The notes under the pieces: generated by a model
Database searches by the model: none
What the model was told of the DNA's origin: nothing
Seen by the model: only the letters and a program-made list of their open reading frames with translations
DNA from: Trichomonas vaginalis G3
Lineage: Eukaryota; Parabasalia; Trichomonadida; Trichomonadidae
Reading direction: 5' to 3'
DNA: 64,000 bases
NCBI RefSeq assembly: GCF_026262505.1
Contig: NC_067207.1
Coordinates: 33,014,082 to 33,078,081 of the forward strand
In this document: positions 48,602-58,698 of the stretch, piece after piece
Position numbering within the stretch: position 1 is the first letter of the stretch
Layout of the letters: each line of letters begins with the position of its first letter
Program-made: the position numbers and the translations under genes

Positions 48602-48917
48602 ACCGTCTTTGTTCTGAAACAATATAATATTGTCTTGAAAAAGTACAACATTGTCTTGAAAAAGTACAACATTGTCTTGAAAAAGTACAACATTGTCTTG
48701 AAAAAGTACAACATTGTTCTGAAAAAGTTCAAGACTTGTTCTGAAAAAGTACAGCTGTACTCAAATTTGAGAGACATTGTACTGAATTTATACAACATTG
48801 TTCTGAAAAAGTACAACATTGTTCTGAAAAAGTACAATATTGTCTTGAAAAAGTACAACATTGTCTTGAAAAAGTACAACATTGTCTTGAAAAAGTACAA
48901 TATTGTACTGACTCAGT
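48602..48917. repeat. 21-bp tandem repeat array between divergent genes (C)
   Basis: About fourteen units of roughly 21 bp, TTGTCTTGAAAAAGTACAAC type, with variants TTGTTCTGAAAAAGTACAAC and a degenerate middle (48724-48795). It fills the gap between divergent starts at 48587 and 48918. Open frames of 111 and 118 codons run through it on both strands but are simple products of the 21-bp period. It may be an iteron-like origin or a multi-site promoter. Confidence 0.75.
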
Positions 48918-49292
48918 ATGGAGCTTGACCCCTTAGACGAAGCAATTTATCTAATTGAGGTAAATGAAACCGTGAAGGAATATCTCAGCAAGTGCAAACC
49001 AAGCAAGTCCATTGGCTTCTGGTTGTCCAAGAATAGTGTCTTAAAGTTGGAAATTGAAACAGGTGTTGCAATTCAAGTTCCAGAAGGCACTGCATTCGAT
49101 GATATTAAGGATGTGAAGAAAGAAGCCCTCTTGAAGTTCTTCATGAAACGTCCTTGGATACTACTTCCATATCGTGAGAGCCCAATTCCACGAATTACAC
49201 AAATTCTCAGAGCACTACTTCACTACTCTGGACAGCCGTTCTTCATAACCTCAGAAGGCGACATCCAACCAATTCTTCAGCCAGTTCAGTAA
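48918..49292 (+). CDS. Unknown 124-residue protein (C)
   Basis: MELDPLDEAIYLIEVNETVK; globular with KPSKSIGFWLSKNSVLKLEI and a C-terminal LRALLHYSGQPFFITSEGDI. First gene after the 21-bp array, in the GC-richer island. The function is unknown. Confidence 0.5.
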   Translation: MELDPLDEAIYLIEVNETVKEYLSKCKPSKSIGFWLSKNSVLKLEIETGVAIQVPEGTAFDDIKDVKKEALLKFFMKRPWILLPYRESPIPRITQILRALLHYSGQPFFITSEGDIQPILQPVQ

Positions 49293-49320
49293 ACATCTCA
49301 TTTTAACTTCACTTTTTTTT

Positions 49321-49605
49321 ATGTTTTTACTCACACTCGTACTCAACAGGTTTGTGTACAACTATTTCAACTGTGAACCTTGTATTGACCGGTCTTCCTG
49401 CAAATGCAAGTTCGGTCAATACACAATTTATGGTGGCAAGAAAGACAGTGGGGAATGTTATTCTGACATCTGTTGTTGCGCTCGAGAGAGAATTGAAATT
49501 CCAGACCCAACTCCAACACCAACACTCAAGTTGCCAAAGACTCATGTGAAGAAGAAGCCTTCTGGTAAGTTTCTTATAGCCATATACATGGCACGCTTTG
49601 AGTAA
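49321..49605 (+). CDS. Cysteine-rich small protein (C)
   Basis: 94 residues. A hydrophobic start (MFLLTLVLNRFVYNYF) could be a signal anchor; then CEPCIDRSSCKCKF and GECYSDICCCARE with ten cysteines, followed by a Pro/Thr/Lys tail. It could be a secreted or virion-surface disulfide-rich protein, or a zinc-binding one. No family is recognised. Confidence 0.5.
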   Translation: MFLLTLVLNRFVYNYFNCEPCIDRSSCKCKFGQYTIYGGKKDSGECYSDICCCARERIEIPDPTPTPTLKLPKTHVKKKPSGKFLIAIYMARFE

Positions 49606-49627
49606 AAACATTTTTTTCATTTTTTGA

Positions 49628-50212
49628 ATGAAGCAAGTTAAATTCGTCCCACACCAATCTCAATGGACCGATGAAGAGTTTCAAGCCATGGTTGAAGGCG
49701 TTGAGAACGACATAGACGGCGAACTTGAAGGAGCTCAAACCACAATTGCAACCAAAATTGCAGGAGTCAAGGAACAGATAGCTCCACTTAAAGCTACCAA
49801 AGCTACTCTTGACCTCATGGATAGTTACCGTTTAGAAGTAAAGAGTGGAATAAGACAATTAAAATTGAAACTTCTAAACTACGAAGCTATACTCCAAAAG
49901 TTAGCAGAAATGAGAAGACTTTACCAGAGCTACTTACATGTAAGGGACTTACCTTCAAGCAGTCCGACCAAAGATGAATTTTCTGACATTGTCCCAATTT
50001 TGTCCGAAAGTCAGCTCAGATGTTTTGAACTGCTCCCAACATATCCAGAATATGAACGTTTGCCTGAACTCTTCCGCAATCTCAAAAAACGTTTTTTGGT
50101 TCTCATGTTCGAAACTTTTATCGGAAGAGACAACAAACGTTCAGAAGAAGAACAAGATATTATTTTAAACTTGTTGTATGACATAACTGTCATAACAAGC
50201 TTTTTGAAGTAA
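49628..50212 (+). CDS. Unknown 194-residue helical protein (C)
   Basis: MKQVKFVPHQSQWTDEEFQA start; long helices with coiled-coil character at 20-110; LPTYPEYERLPELFRNLKKR later. The function is unknown. It lies between the Cys-rich gene and the HNH gene on the same strand. Confidence 0.5.
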   Translation: MKQVKFVPHQSQWTDEEFQAMVEGVENDIDGELEGAQTTIATKIAGVKEQIAPLKATKATLDLMDSYRLEVKSGIRQLKLKLLNYEAILQKLAEMRRLYQSYLHVRDLPSSSPTKDEFSDIVPILSESQLRCFELLPTYPEYERLPELFRNLKKRFLVLMFETFIGRDNKRSEEEQDIILNLLYDITVITSFLK

Positions 50213-50245
50213 AACCGTCATTCTCAAACCACTTCATTTTTTCGA

Positions 50246-50945
50246 TGTCCGAACAAGCACCGAAGCCGAACACAATGGCAGATGTCCTTTCAAGGTTGCC
50301 AGAAAGCGCCCAGTTCAAATTCAAATTGAATTGAAAGCTCATCTGACAAACACCGTGAAGACTCTCCAAAGTAGTCTTATGGAAGAGATGACCAAGCTCA
50401 AAGCCGATGTCCTCATGAACCAAGCTTCCAATGAGAAATGCCTGAATGATTTGACGGAAACCTTGCGCATTTACGCGAGAGAGAACCGAGACCTTGCCAG
50501 ACTCATCTACCGTTTCTTCGAAGAGATAGACGCCATCTGGAAGGTACTCGGAAAGGACAGAACATGCAACACCGTACTTCGTGAACACAGAATTGAAGAA
50601 GGAATTGTCGAGGAAGAAGAGAAACACGAAGAGGAAGAAGAGGAAGAAGAGGAAGAAGAGAAACACGAAGAAGAGGAAGTTTGGGCAACCCTTGTTGCCG
50701 ATGACGGTTACGAAATTTCCCAACCCTACCCATACCAAATCCGCAACAAGGAGACAGGCAAGGTTCTTACCCCAGTCCTCAACAACTTGGGACACTTGAA
50801 CCTTACCCTTCGGAATTACGGTACAATTTCCATGGGAAGGCTTGTCGGTATGCAATGGGTTCCAAATCCAGACAAGAAGACGAGGGTCAGACACATTGAC
50901 GGTGACAAGCTCAACAACCGTAAGGAGAACCTCGAGTGGTTCTAA
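50246..50945 (+). pseudogene. HNH/NUMOD4-type protein region (C)
   Basis: The N-terminal part starts MSEQAPKPNTMADVLSRLPE and leads to a coiled coil and a long acidic Glu/Lys/His run. The C-terminal 80 residues fit the NUMOD4 plus HNH_3 pattern of phage and intron endonucleases: GYEISQPYPYQIRNKETGKV, LNNLGHLNLTLRNYG, RLVGMQWVPNP, then VRHIDGDKLNNRKENLEWF. These proteins nick or cut DNA and often spread themselves. It has about one break, in the N-terminal part. Confidence 0.65.
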
Positions 50946-50994
50946 GAGTAAAAAAATTTTATTTTAGGGGGAAACCCCAAGTAAATTTAGGTGT

Positions 50995-51258
50995 TTAGTT
51001 GCGTAAGCGGCTTAAATTAAGGATAATTTGGACAAGTAGTTCCTGACCCCTGAATTGGACTCTTTCGTCATCCCAGTTGCGTAGGAGGTCGTCCCAGAGG
51101 AGTTGGTAGAATTGCCAATCCAAGGACGATTTGTCCTCCCAGGCATTGAGGATGTACTGCTCGTAGAGTCTCATGACCTCTGCCTTGCACCAGACACCCT
51201 CTCCCTTGGAACGTAAGGCTTCTTCGAAGTGCTCGAATGCGATTGGCTGCGTGACCAT
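50995..51258 (-). CDS. Small 87-residue protein (C)
   Basis: From MVTQPIAFEHFEEALRSKGE; helical, Trp-rich (WEDKSSLDWQFYQLLWDDLL). Divergent from the short gene at 51289. The function is unknown. Confidence 0.45.
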   Translation of the reverse strand: MVTQPIAFEHFEEALRSKGEGVWCKAEVMRLYEQYILNAWEDKSSLDWQFYQLLWDDLLRNWDDERVQFRGQELLVQIILNLSRLRN

Positions 51259-51288
51259 CTGAAATGACACTTTTTGTCCGTTTGGTCA

Positions 51289-51396
51289 ATGTTCGTGTCT
51301 CGTGCCATAGTCGACGAAAATACAAACAAACAGGTTATATATGAGTTTGAGACCAAGAATGGTGTAACTCGACCTGTCCGATTCAAATTCGAATAA
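51289..51396 (+). CDS. 35-residue reading frame (C)
   Basis: MFVSRAIVDENTNKQVIYEF, ending RPVRFKFE, with regular beta alternation and no low complexity. It is placed 30 bp from a divergent gene and convergent with the polymerase. Too short to be sure. Confidence 0.3.
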   Translation: MFVSRAIVDENTNKQVIYEFETKNGVTRPVRFKFE

Positions 51397-51403
51397 AAAT
51401 TTT

Positions 51404-53557
51404 TTACTTCATGCAATGTTTTATTTCTGTGCCGTCTTCAAGTATGCCCCAGTACTTACGCTTGGAGAGGACATGAACTTCGGTGAAAATTTTGTCCAAT
51501 TTGAATTGACCCATCTTTTCACCGACCATTCCCATTTCAATGAGTTTGTTGTATCCTTCTTCGTTCGTCATGAGTGCGTCAATGTTCTCATAGTAAACCA
51601 CAACTTTCGATTTGACTTCGGAGAAGAATTTGTTGTAGTTGTCAAGGACTGCCTTTGCGAACTGAGGGTAAGACCAATGTTCGACAATAGGTTTTAATGT
51701 GGTTACTAAGCCACTTTGACCTTGAGTGAATTCGTACTTCAAAACAAAAGGGGAAAACCTTTCAACAAAGTTGTCGACCTTCTCATAGTGTTTACTCTTC
51801 ATCTCTTGAGGTTTCTTAATGGAATATCCCCATGTCGAATTCATAAGCAATTTGAGTGTCATTGCAAGTTTGGGGTTTGAAGCTTTCCTAATATCATACA
51901 GTTGTTGTATGACTTTTCCAACTGTATAGTTCCTTCCTGGGAACTCACCATCTTCGTTTGGAATTCCAGTCGGGATATATTGGACGAACCTCATGTACGC
52001 AGCGTTAAGGTCGACATAGTATATCTTTTCATCTGAGTCGAACTTGTCGCAACCAATGGGTCCAGTTCGTGGAAATTCAAGTGAGTCTCTTATCTTCTGA
52101 GAAACTTCTCCTGTTATCTCATAAACATCGTCGAAGCAACCTGTTTCATATAAAACCTTCTGACCTAACTCCGATGCTCTCCAATACAATTTGACGTCAA
52201 TTGGATGTCTCAATGGAAGTTTGTTTATAGCATCTTGAAGTTCTTGCAACCTCATTGGAAGTTCTTCTGGTTCAGGTTGGTATCCGAACAATCCAACTCC
52301 TTTTGGAACAGTGTACTTCTTTTGTGCTATAACTTTGTCTGGAACAACTTTTGGTCTTGCAACAATGAAAAGTTTGTTTCATCTTTTGGTACAAAAGTTT
52401 CTGTCAGCTTGTCATCTGGAATTGGTTCCAACAAACCTTTCTCGAAAAGAATGTTAACAGCTCTGACAATGTTGCACTTGCCTTTTCCGAACAATGGGTT
52501 TGTAAGACTTTCGTTCAACATGAAGTGGTTGTGGACAATTACAATCTTCAACCATGGTAAGTCTTTGTCAACAACATAGTCGTCATGTGAAGAACCTTTC
52601 TGTAGTCGGTATGTTGACTCGGATATTGACATTTGCCAACGGTGCAATTTTTGCCAATTGACCTCTGAGAATGTACCTTGTCTTCACACATGACTCAAGA
52701 TACTTCATCTTCTCATCTGTAACAAGACCAGAGTTCCTGAGACATGTAAGAATACAAGGTTCATTGACAATTGTTTCAATTGAATTGTAAATTCCATACC
52801 TTGTCAAGTCAATGTCAGACTTATTTATGAACGGGAAGTATCCAGCATGTTGTCTGACTGCTTGAGGGTTAGGTTGGTACCATTCGAACTTGACACTTGC
52901 AATTCCTTCAATTGCATTCAAAATGTCTGAGTCGGAGTCAACCATTTGTTCTCTCTTTGTAGTCTTGAAAGCGTCAAGAAGTTGTGCGGCTGTTGTGACA
53001 TTGCCATGTGCATAGTAAATGTGACCATCCAAATCTGTTACGGTTAGTCTGAGATTGTATCCTTTCTTATTTCCGTCTTGAATTGCAGCAAGTACACCCA
53101 TGAAGCCTTCTTTGTTCTTTCCTTCGTCAAAGTTTACTGTAAAGGTTCGACCAGATGTAATTTGACTTCTAACTTCACGATACTTCTCATATGCATATCT
53201 TGTTCTTTCCATGGGAGCATGTTTGTCTTCACCCTTCCCTTTTTTCCTTCTCAAAGGATGCAATTGTTCGTCATGTTTCCAGTAGAATCTGGCAAAGCCG
53301 TCGTGTCCTTCAACTTGAGGCTCAGAAACATCGAAAGGCATGTCCATAAGACGTTCTTCTTCTAACCTCTCTAACCTGTTTGGATAATTTGCGCGTGCTG
53401 TTTCCAAGTCCATTTCATAGGTCAGACCAGCCAGTTTGTCATAGACTTTTATGGGTCTTCCCTTCCTATATTTAAACTTCTTTGAAACTTTCCAACCATA
53501 TCTTTCTAACTCTGCTTTTATTCTAGCAGACCTTCTATCCATTCTATACGGGGGCAT
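51404..53557 (-). pseudogene. polB: Second type of family-B DNA polymerase, region broken (C)
   Basis: The start MPPYRMDRRSARIKAELERY leads to a long N-terminal part without a known match. The palm is recognised by IYYVDLNAAYMRFVQ (motif A), MTLKLLMNSTWGYSIKKP (motif B), VVVYYENIDALMTNEEGYNK (motif C region) and HVLSKRKYWGIL (the KxY-type motif). It differs strongly from the A polymerase and lies in a GC-richer island. It has about two breaks. It would replicate the element. Confidence 0.62.
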
Positions 53558-53590
53558 TTTTATAAAAATAAAAAAATGTTTTTTTTTTCT

Positions 53591-53815
53591 TTACTTTACA
53601 TAACCGCCTGCTGCCATAAGTCTTTGACGCCAACCCATACCAGCTAATGAAGGTTGACTTGGTTTAGTTTGGAAACTAACCTTTGGTTTTGGTTTATCTT
53701 CAGTTTTTGGCTCACCTTCTTCTATTGGTTTTTCGTCACTTTTCGGTTCCTCTGACTTTACCTCACTTGCAGGTATGGTTGTGTCGTTAATATCTTCATA
53801 AATATCATATGCCAT
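53591..53815 (-). CDS. Small Pro/Glu/Lys-rich protein (C)
   Basis: 74 residues from MAYDIYEDINDTTIPASEVK; a charged disordered middle and a conserved-looking end PSLAGMGWRQRLMAAGGYVK. Possibly a core or minor virion protein. The function is unknown. Confidence 0.45.
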   Translation of the reverse strand: MAYDIYEDINDTTIPASEVKSEEPKSDEKPIEEGEPKTEDKPKPKVSFQTKPSQPSLAGMGWRQRLMAAGGYVK

Positions 53816-53858
53816 TTGTTTTTGTTTTCCTTTCAACTTTTTGTGTTTGTTGTAAAGT

Positions 53859-54176
53859 TTAGAATATTTTCGACTCTAAGTCAATGAGATGTTCTATAAT
53901 GAACTGTTGGTCAGTGAAGTAAACTTTTCCATCTGTTGTCTCGAAAGCTCCTTCAGACTTCAATATTTTATTTGTGAGAGTCTGTTTCTTTTTTGAGATA
54001 CTAGCCGTTCCATTTCTATGAAAAGTGACTTTGTAGTTAGGGTTTGTATTTCCAGACCTGGCACTTTCTATTATTGAATTTTTCTCTTCATCTGTAAGTT
54101 CTTTGACAGGTTTTGACAATGGTTCTGAACTTTTTGTTTGTGGTGTCAAATCTACCGTTTCAACTTCTTCGGTCAT
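53859..54176 (-). CDS. Small basic protein with hairpin motif (C)
   Basis: 105 residues from MTEEVETVDLTPQTKSSEPL; NPNYKVTFHRNGTASISKKK parallels the DG-hairpin motif of the A proteins at 16390 and 18945. Leader TTTTTACTGAGATGAA, shared with the next gene. The function is unknown. Confidence 0.5.
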   Translation of the reverse strand: MTEEVETVDLTPQTKSSEPLSKPVKELTDEEKNSIIESARSGNTNPNYKVTFHRNGTASISKKKQTLTNKILKSEGAFETTDGKVYFTDQQFIIEHLIDLESKIF

Positions 54177-54194
54177 TTCATCTCAGTAAAAATT

Positions 54195-54350
54195 TTAGTT
54201 TGGTTTGTTTTCAACTGGTTGTTTAGGTTTTTTAAGTCGGTCTAAAACTTCCTGAGGTATAGGAAGAACTTGACAAACACGTGGTTGTGTAACTGCTGGA
54301 AGTCGACAAATCCATCTTGAACCCATTTGTCTCAATGCTGTATTGTTCAT
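54195..54350 (-). CDS. 51-residue protein (C)
   Basis: MNNTALRQMGSRWICRLPAV to KKPKQPVENKPN. It has exactly the same leader (TTTTTACTGAGATGAA) directly before the ATG as the gene at 53859-54176, which supports it as a real gene. The function is unknown. Confidence 0.45.
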   Translation of the reverse strand: MNNTALRQMGSRWICRLPAVTQPRVCQVLPIPQEVLDRLKKPKQPVENKPN

Positions 54351-54374
54351 TTCATCTCAGTAAAAAAATTTACA

Positions 54375-54773
54375 TTCCCCACGTTTGAGGCGGTTGCGGT
54401 TGGTTGTTGTTTACCCACTGTTGTGCATGGTTATATCCTCTGTTAAAGAATCTTTCACCTTGGTCCATATAGTGCCCTGCTTGGTTATAGTAGTCATTTG
54501 CTTTGTTTATAGTAGTTTCCTGCTTGTCTTCCTACATTGTCCATCCATCCTTGAACTTTTCCTCTTGTTTCAGGATTTGGAATAAGATTTGCTGCATCTC
54601 GTGCTACCTCCCAACCTTTCTGTACAGTTTGTATAATAGGCTGTGCTTTCTCTTTCAGTATACCTAATGTACTCAAAATCTTCCCTTCCAATTCCAAATG
54701 CACCTCTGGCTATTGTTCCCACTGCGGGCAAAAATCTGGATGCAACTCCTGCTAATGCGCCAAATAAACCCAT
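54375..54773 (-). pseudogene. pVI-like amphipathic virion protein, broken (C)
   Basis: The start MGLFGALAGVASRFLPAVGT is a Gly/Ala-rich amphipathic helix like the N-terminus of adenovirus protein VI and of other capsid lytic proteins; later QPIIQTVQKGWEVARDAANL. It has about two breaks. Divergent from the integrase with 17 bp between start codons. Confidence 0.42.
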
Positions 54774-54790
54774 TTCTTTAGGGTTAAAAA
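54774..54790. promoter_or_regulatory. Compact bidirectional promoter (C)
   Basis: The 17-bp spacer TTCTTTAGGGTTAAAAA lies between the pVI-like gene and the integrase. Confidence 0.4.
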
Positions 54791-55748
54791 ATGACGAATC
54801 CAAACAAGGACCCCTATGTTTCTAAAGCGACAAAGAAAGCACTCATGATAAAAATCTTTAGTTCAACACCAAATGCTTGGTTTATGGATATCTTGGAAAA
54901 CATTCCGAGGTATAGAGAAGATGGACCACCATACTGGCTAATATTTGTCGGTCAAAACACAAGATACTGTGAAGCCATACCATTATGGTCCAAAATATTT
55001 AGATGTGAAAACTGCTTTGACAATATTCGTTGACAAATACCATCCAACAAAACTGACATCTGACTGTGAAAGTTCTTTCAAATCAGACGATATTAAAAAC
55101 TATCTGCGTTCAAAAAATGTAAACCAATATTTCATTGTCGACCAAAACCATTCTGCTCTTGGTGTCATTGACAGTTGTATAAAAATCTTAAGAGACTTAA
55201 ACCAACCACAAGGTGGTGAGGTAGATGAAATGTCATATGACGACAAATATAGACACTTCTCCATGGCAAAGATGAGACAAGTTTTAAATATTTACAATAG
55301 CCGTAAACAAAAAGGTTTGGGAAACCACTCCCCCGAAGAAATGAAAAACAACCCTGACTTAGAGAAAGACTATATATTTAATAGTTTAGTCAAAAGAGAC
55401 AAACAAGAAAGAATGCCAGGCTTCAAACTTAAGAAAGGTGACAAAGTAAAAATAGAAATACCTAAACGCGACCCATATGAAAATACTATTGACTATGACA
55501 ACAATGGGAACTCGACAGGTACTCACATTCGTGTTCGTAAAAATAGAAGAAAGTATACAAGAGAATATTATGAAGTTTTAGGCAAACATGGCAAAATGTA
55601 CAGACTGCAAGCAGAAGATAAAACTACTATTGTCAGACCTCGTTTCAAACTTGTCAAAGTTCAAGGTGGTATACTTTCAAAGACAGTTCCTAACAAATAT
55701 AAGACAACTCCTGACGAATATGCTAAAGAAGTTGAAAATGACGACTAA
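54791..55748 (+). pseudogene. Polinton integrase, region broken (C)
   Basis: The core is recognised by AWFMDILENIPRYRED, LTSDCESSFKSDDIKNYLRS and a helix CIKILRDLNQ; the C-terminal part has FKLKKGDKVKIEIP and YYEVLGKHGKMYRLQ, an SH3-like domain like that of the A integrase. It is convergent with the fibre gene (overlap of 4 bp). It has about one or two breaks. Confidence 0.7.
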
Positions 55749-57563
55749 GCAATTCTATACCATGCGTAAACTGTCATGTAAGGTGGCATGTAGTCTTTAC
55801 TTTGTCCCGTTGTTTGCGTATCCTGAAACGATGTGTATGGTTTCCTCTCCCTGAGTGTCATCCAGTAACAATTTATAGCAAACTTAACGTCGTCTTTAAC
55901 ATCATATCCTTTACCTTTTGTCATTCCTGACCAATCCCAATATCTATGCTTATGCCAACCTGCTTCAGATGTACTTAAATTTATGTAGTGACTGTGCGCA
56001 GGTAAATTTTCACCTGAAATCGTTTTACTTCCACCTGTTTCCTTTGAAGAGTTTGCACAATACAAAAACCTGTCGACTATTTGTTCCCATGCACCAACAC
56101 CAAACATTACTTGAGGACCTCTTGCTTCCATAGATGTATAAATAGAACCTACTGGGTTCATTAAATCAAACATATGAGATATTATAGGATTGTCTCTTTT
56201 GAACTTAAAATATAGTGCAACTATTTCAGGTTTCTTCTGGTTTGTGTCAGAATATTTTTTATAATATAATCTTATGTTTTCAGGGTAGGTAAAGTCTTGA
56301 CTATAATATTTATTTCTGTCATCTTCATAATAGTATACTATTCTCGTTTTTTCTATTGCATTATATCTTTTATATCTATAAAAATCTAAATATAATGTTA
56401 GCTTTTGTTCATCTACATGTGGTGTTCTAACGTCATCTCCATAGTCATAATAATATGGTGCTGGAGCTGGGTCAGGCAATGTCATATCTGCCATTTCATA
56501 AACTCTTAAATATTTCTTTTGTTCGTCTCCATATAAGTTTAAGTAGCAGTTGTTGTCTAATGGAACTTTAACTTGTGTACCATCGTTCTTTTATAGCTTA
56601 CATACATTTCATTGTTATTTTTCGGAATGAGTTTATACCGTGTACCATTTTCTAAGGACTGTACCAACTGCCATCTAAAATATTTGTTTTCTTCATTGAC
56701 AGAAAAGTCACCAACAATAGTCTCAATATTTTTTGTTCCAACTAAACTTTGGTATATTTCATTGACATATGTTTTATCTGCTTTATTTTCAAGGCTAACG
56801 TTTAAGTCTGTTATTTCAGAAGATGTATGTGTATGTCCAACGTCACTTTTCCTGTTTAAGGTTTCTTGTAAGTTTGTAATATTTGCAATGGTATGTGTAT
56901 GTCCAACGTCACTTTTCCTGTTTAAGGTTTCTTGTAAGTTTGTAATATTTGCAATGGTATGTGTATGTCCAACGTCACTTTTCCTGTTTAAGGTTTCTTG
57001 TAAGTTTGTAATATTTGCAATGGTATGTGTATGAGTCTTTTTAGAATATTCTTTGTCAGCTCTTGTCACTTCACTTGACATTTTATTGTCAACATATGTT
57101 TTGTCCGCTAGTTCAGGATGAGTATGTTCTTTTTGTTGCATATGTTGCATCTGCTCTGTCATGTTCTTCTTGAACTTTTTCAATGACATACTCTTTGTCA
57201 GCTTTGTTGTCAACATCTGCTTTCGTTGCATATGTTGCATCTGCTCTGTCATGTTCTTCTTGAACTTTTTCAATGACATACTCTTTGTCAGCTTTGTTGT
57301 CAACATCTGCTTTCAAAAGAAGTTCTTTTATAGGTTTCTCGTTTAAAGTTCCTTTGTTGGATTTATACAAACAGTATGGTTCTTACTGTCTTGAAACAGA
57401 AACTCATCTGTCATTGGGTTTATCGTCAGTTTTAAGTTTCCTTCTTTCAATGACTCAGATATCTTAGAATAGTTTGAAAGTTTGTTGTGTTCTTATTTAG
57501 AGCTTGCAAAATGAGTTGTCGGTTGTGTTTTATTTCTCTCATAGACGCTGTTTCTTTCGACAT
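55745..57563 (-). pseudogene. Tail-fibre-like protein with phage tail-collar domain, broken (C)
   Basis: The shaft has three 66-bp units (HTHTIANITNLQETLNRKSD) and two 87-bp units (ADKEYVIEKVQEEHDRADAT). The tip has NPVGSIYTSMEARG, FGVGAWEQIVDRFLYCANSS, LPAHSHYIN and YMPPYMTVYAWYRIA: the same tail-collar signature as in A and B though the shaft is different. It has about three breaks. A receptor-binding role is inferred. Confidence 0.7.
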
Positions 57564-57581
57564 TTTTATTCTAGATAAAAT
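57564..57581. promoter_or_regulatory. Compact bidirectional promoter, fibre / gene X (C)
   Basis: The 18-bp spacer TTTTATTCTAGATAAAAT, nearly palindromic, separates opposed start codons. Confidence 0.5.
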
Positions 57582-58360
57582 ATGCTTTCAATAGAAAAAG
57601 AAAATTCAAGAGTTGCTACAACTAAACCATTAGATGAACTTTTTACTAACGTAGGTCAAAAGTTTGAGACAGAGACGCGTAAAGCATGAAGGCTATCGTT
57701 TTGACTACCCATTGAGATGGTTAAGAGACCCATCCGTCACAAAAGCTATTGGCTTTCGTAGAATGAAGTTTGTGTCTGTAGAAGATAAAAAGTTTTCCAT
57801 TTATTGTAAGGTTTCATATAGATTATATATCTGAAGGGAAACGAAAAATGTGGGAAGAAATTGAGCTAATACAAGTTGACCTTTCATCTTCTCTACAGAC
57901 TGCGTTAAAAAAATATAGAAGATAAAATAAATTCATGTTATGCAAAATATGCTGATGAATATGCAAATACGAGAGCACACTTTATGTGAGAATTGTATAT
58001 GACAAACAAAATTCACAAGTGTCATTTCAAATCTACGGAAGACAATCCAAAGAAAGACGAACAAATATATACAGAATTCACTGCAATGTCATGGTATTAT
58101 TTGCAAAGAATGTTAATCAGAAAGTCGAACTTCCTTTAGCAAATATTTACAGTCGATATGCAAGAGATGAACCATATTTATTTAAAGATGTTTTCGACCC
58201 AGCTGCTATTATTGTTCATGCTTCATTTTCTGGCGCCCAAAACTCTTTCTTATGCTTGGCAAATGACTTTTACGAAAAACCTACAAAGTTATACGAACCA
58301 CAAGTGGAAGTATTTCAGACTTTCAAGTATGGTTTACTACAGATGGAAGAAAAAGAATAA
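57582..58360 (+). pseudogene. Gene X-family protein, broken (C)
   Basis: Starts MLSIEKENSRVATTKPLDEL; FDYPLRWLRDPSVTKAIGFR matches the gene X motif. A later part has RIVYDKQNSQVSFQIYGRQS and FDPAAIIVHASFSGAQNSFL. Its place beside the fibre gene on the other strand suggests a structural role. It has about three breaks. Confidence 0.5.
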
Positions 58361-58383
58361 TTCCATTATACCATGCGTTTTAC

Positions 58384-58680
58384 TTAGAACTTAGTTTCAT
58401 ATACAACTACTATCGAACGGTAAAAATATATATTTTTTAATAACGGTTGAGGTGTTGGATTTGGTTGCCAACTAGACTGTGGTGCAGGTTCAGGCTGTTG
58501 TATAACAGGAGCTTGTTCTTCTGGTTCAGGGTCTTTAGGTATAATACCAACAAACTGACCTACTCTTTTACCAATATTTTTGACTCCGTTCCAAATTCCT
58601 CTTCCGACAGATTTTATTCCATTCCATATACCTCTTCCAACATTTCGAAAGAAGTTTCCTATTCTTCCAAAGAAACCCAT
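58384..58680 (-). CDS. Amphipathic pVI/lytic-peptide-like protein (C)
   Basis: 98 residues. Residues 1-40 repeat an amphipathic unit (GRGIWNGIKSVGRGIWNGVK), Gly/Trp/Lys-rich as in membrane-lytic peptides and adenovirus protein VI; then a Pro/Glu/Gln tail. It probably acts on membranes during entry if the analogy holds. This is inferred from composition. Confidence 0.48.
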   Translation of the reverse strand: MGFFGRIGNFFRNVGRGIWNGIKSVGRGIWNGVKNIGKRVGQFVGIIPKDPEPEEQAPVIQQPEPAPQSSWQPNPTPQPLLKNIYFYRSIVVVYETKF

Positions 58681-58698
58681 TTTACTATATGCAAAAAT

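Noticed and set aside
48565-48928. Open frames of 111 and 118 codons on both strands with YFFKTML / KKYNIVL repeats
   Set aside because: They follow from the 21-bp period of the tandem array, which is a multiple of three and lacks stops; no independent sign of coding.
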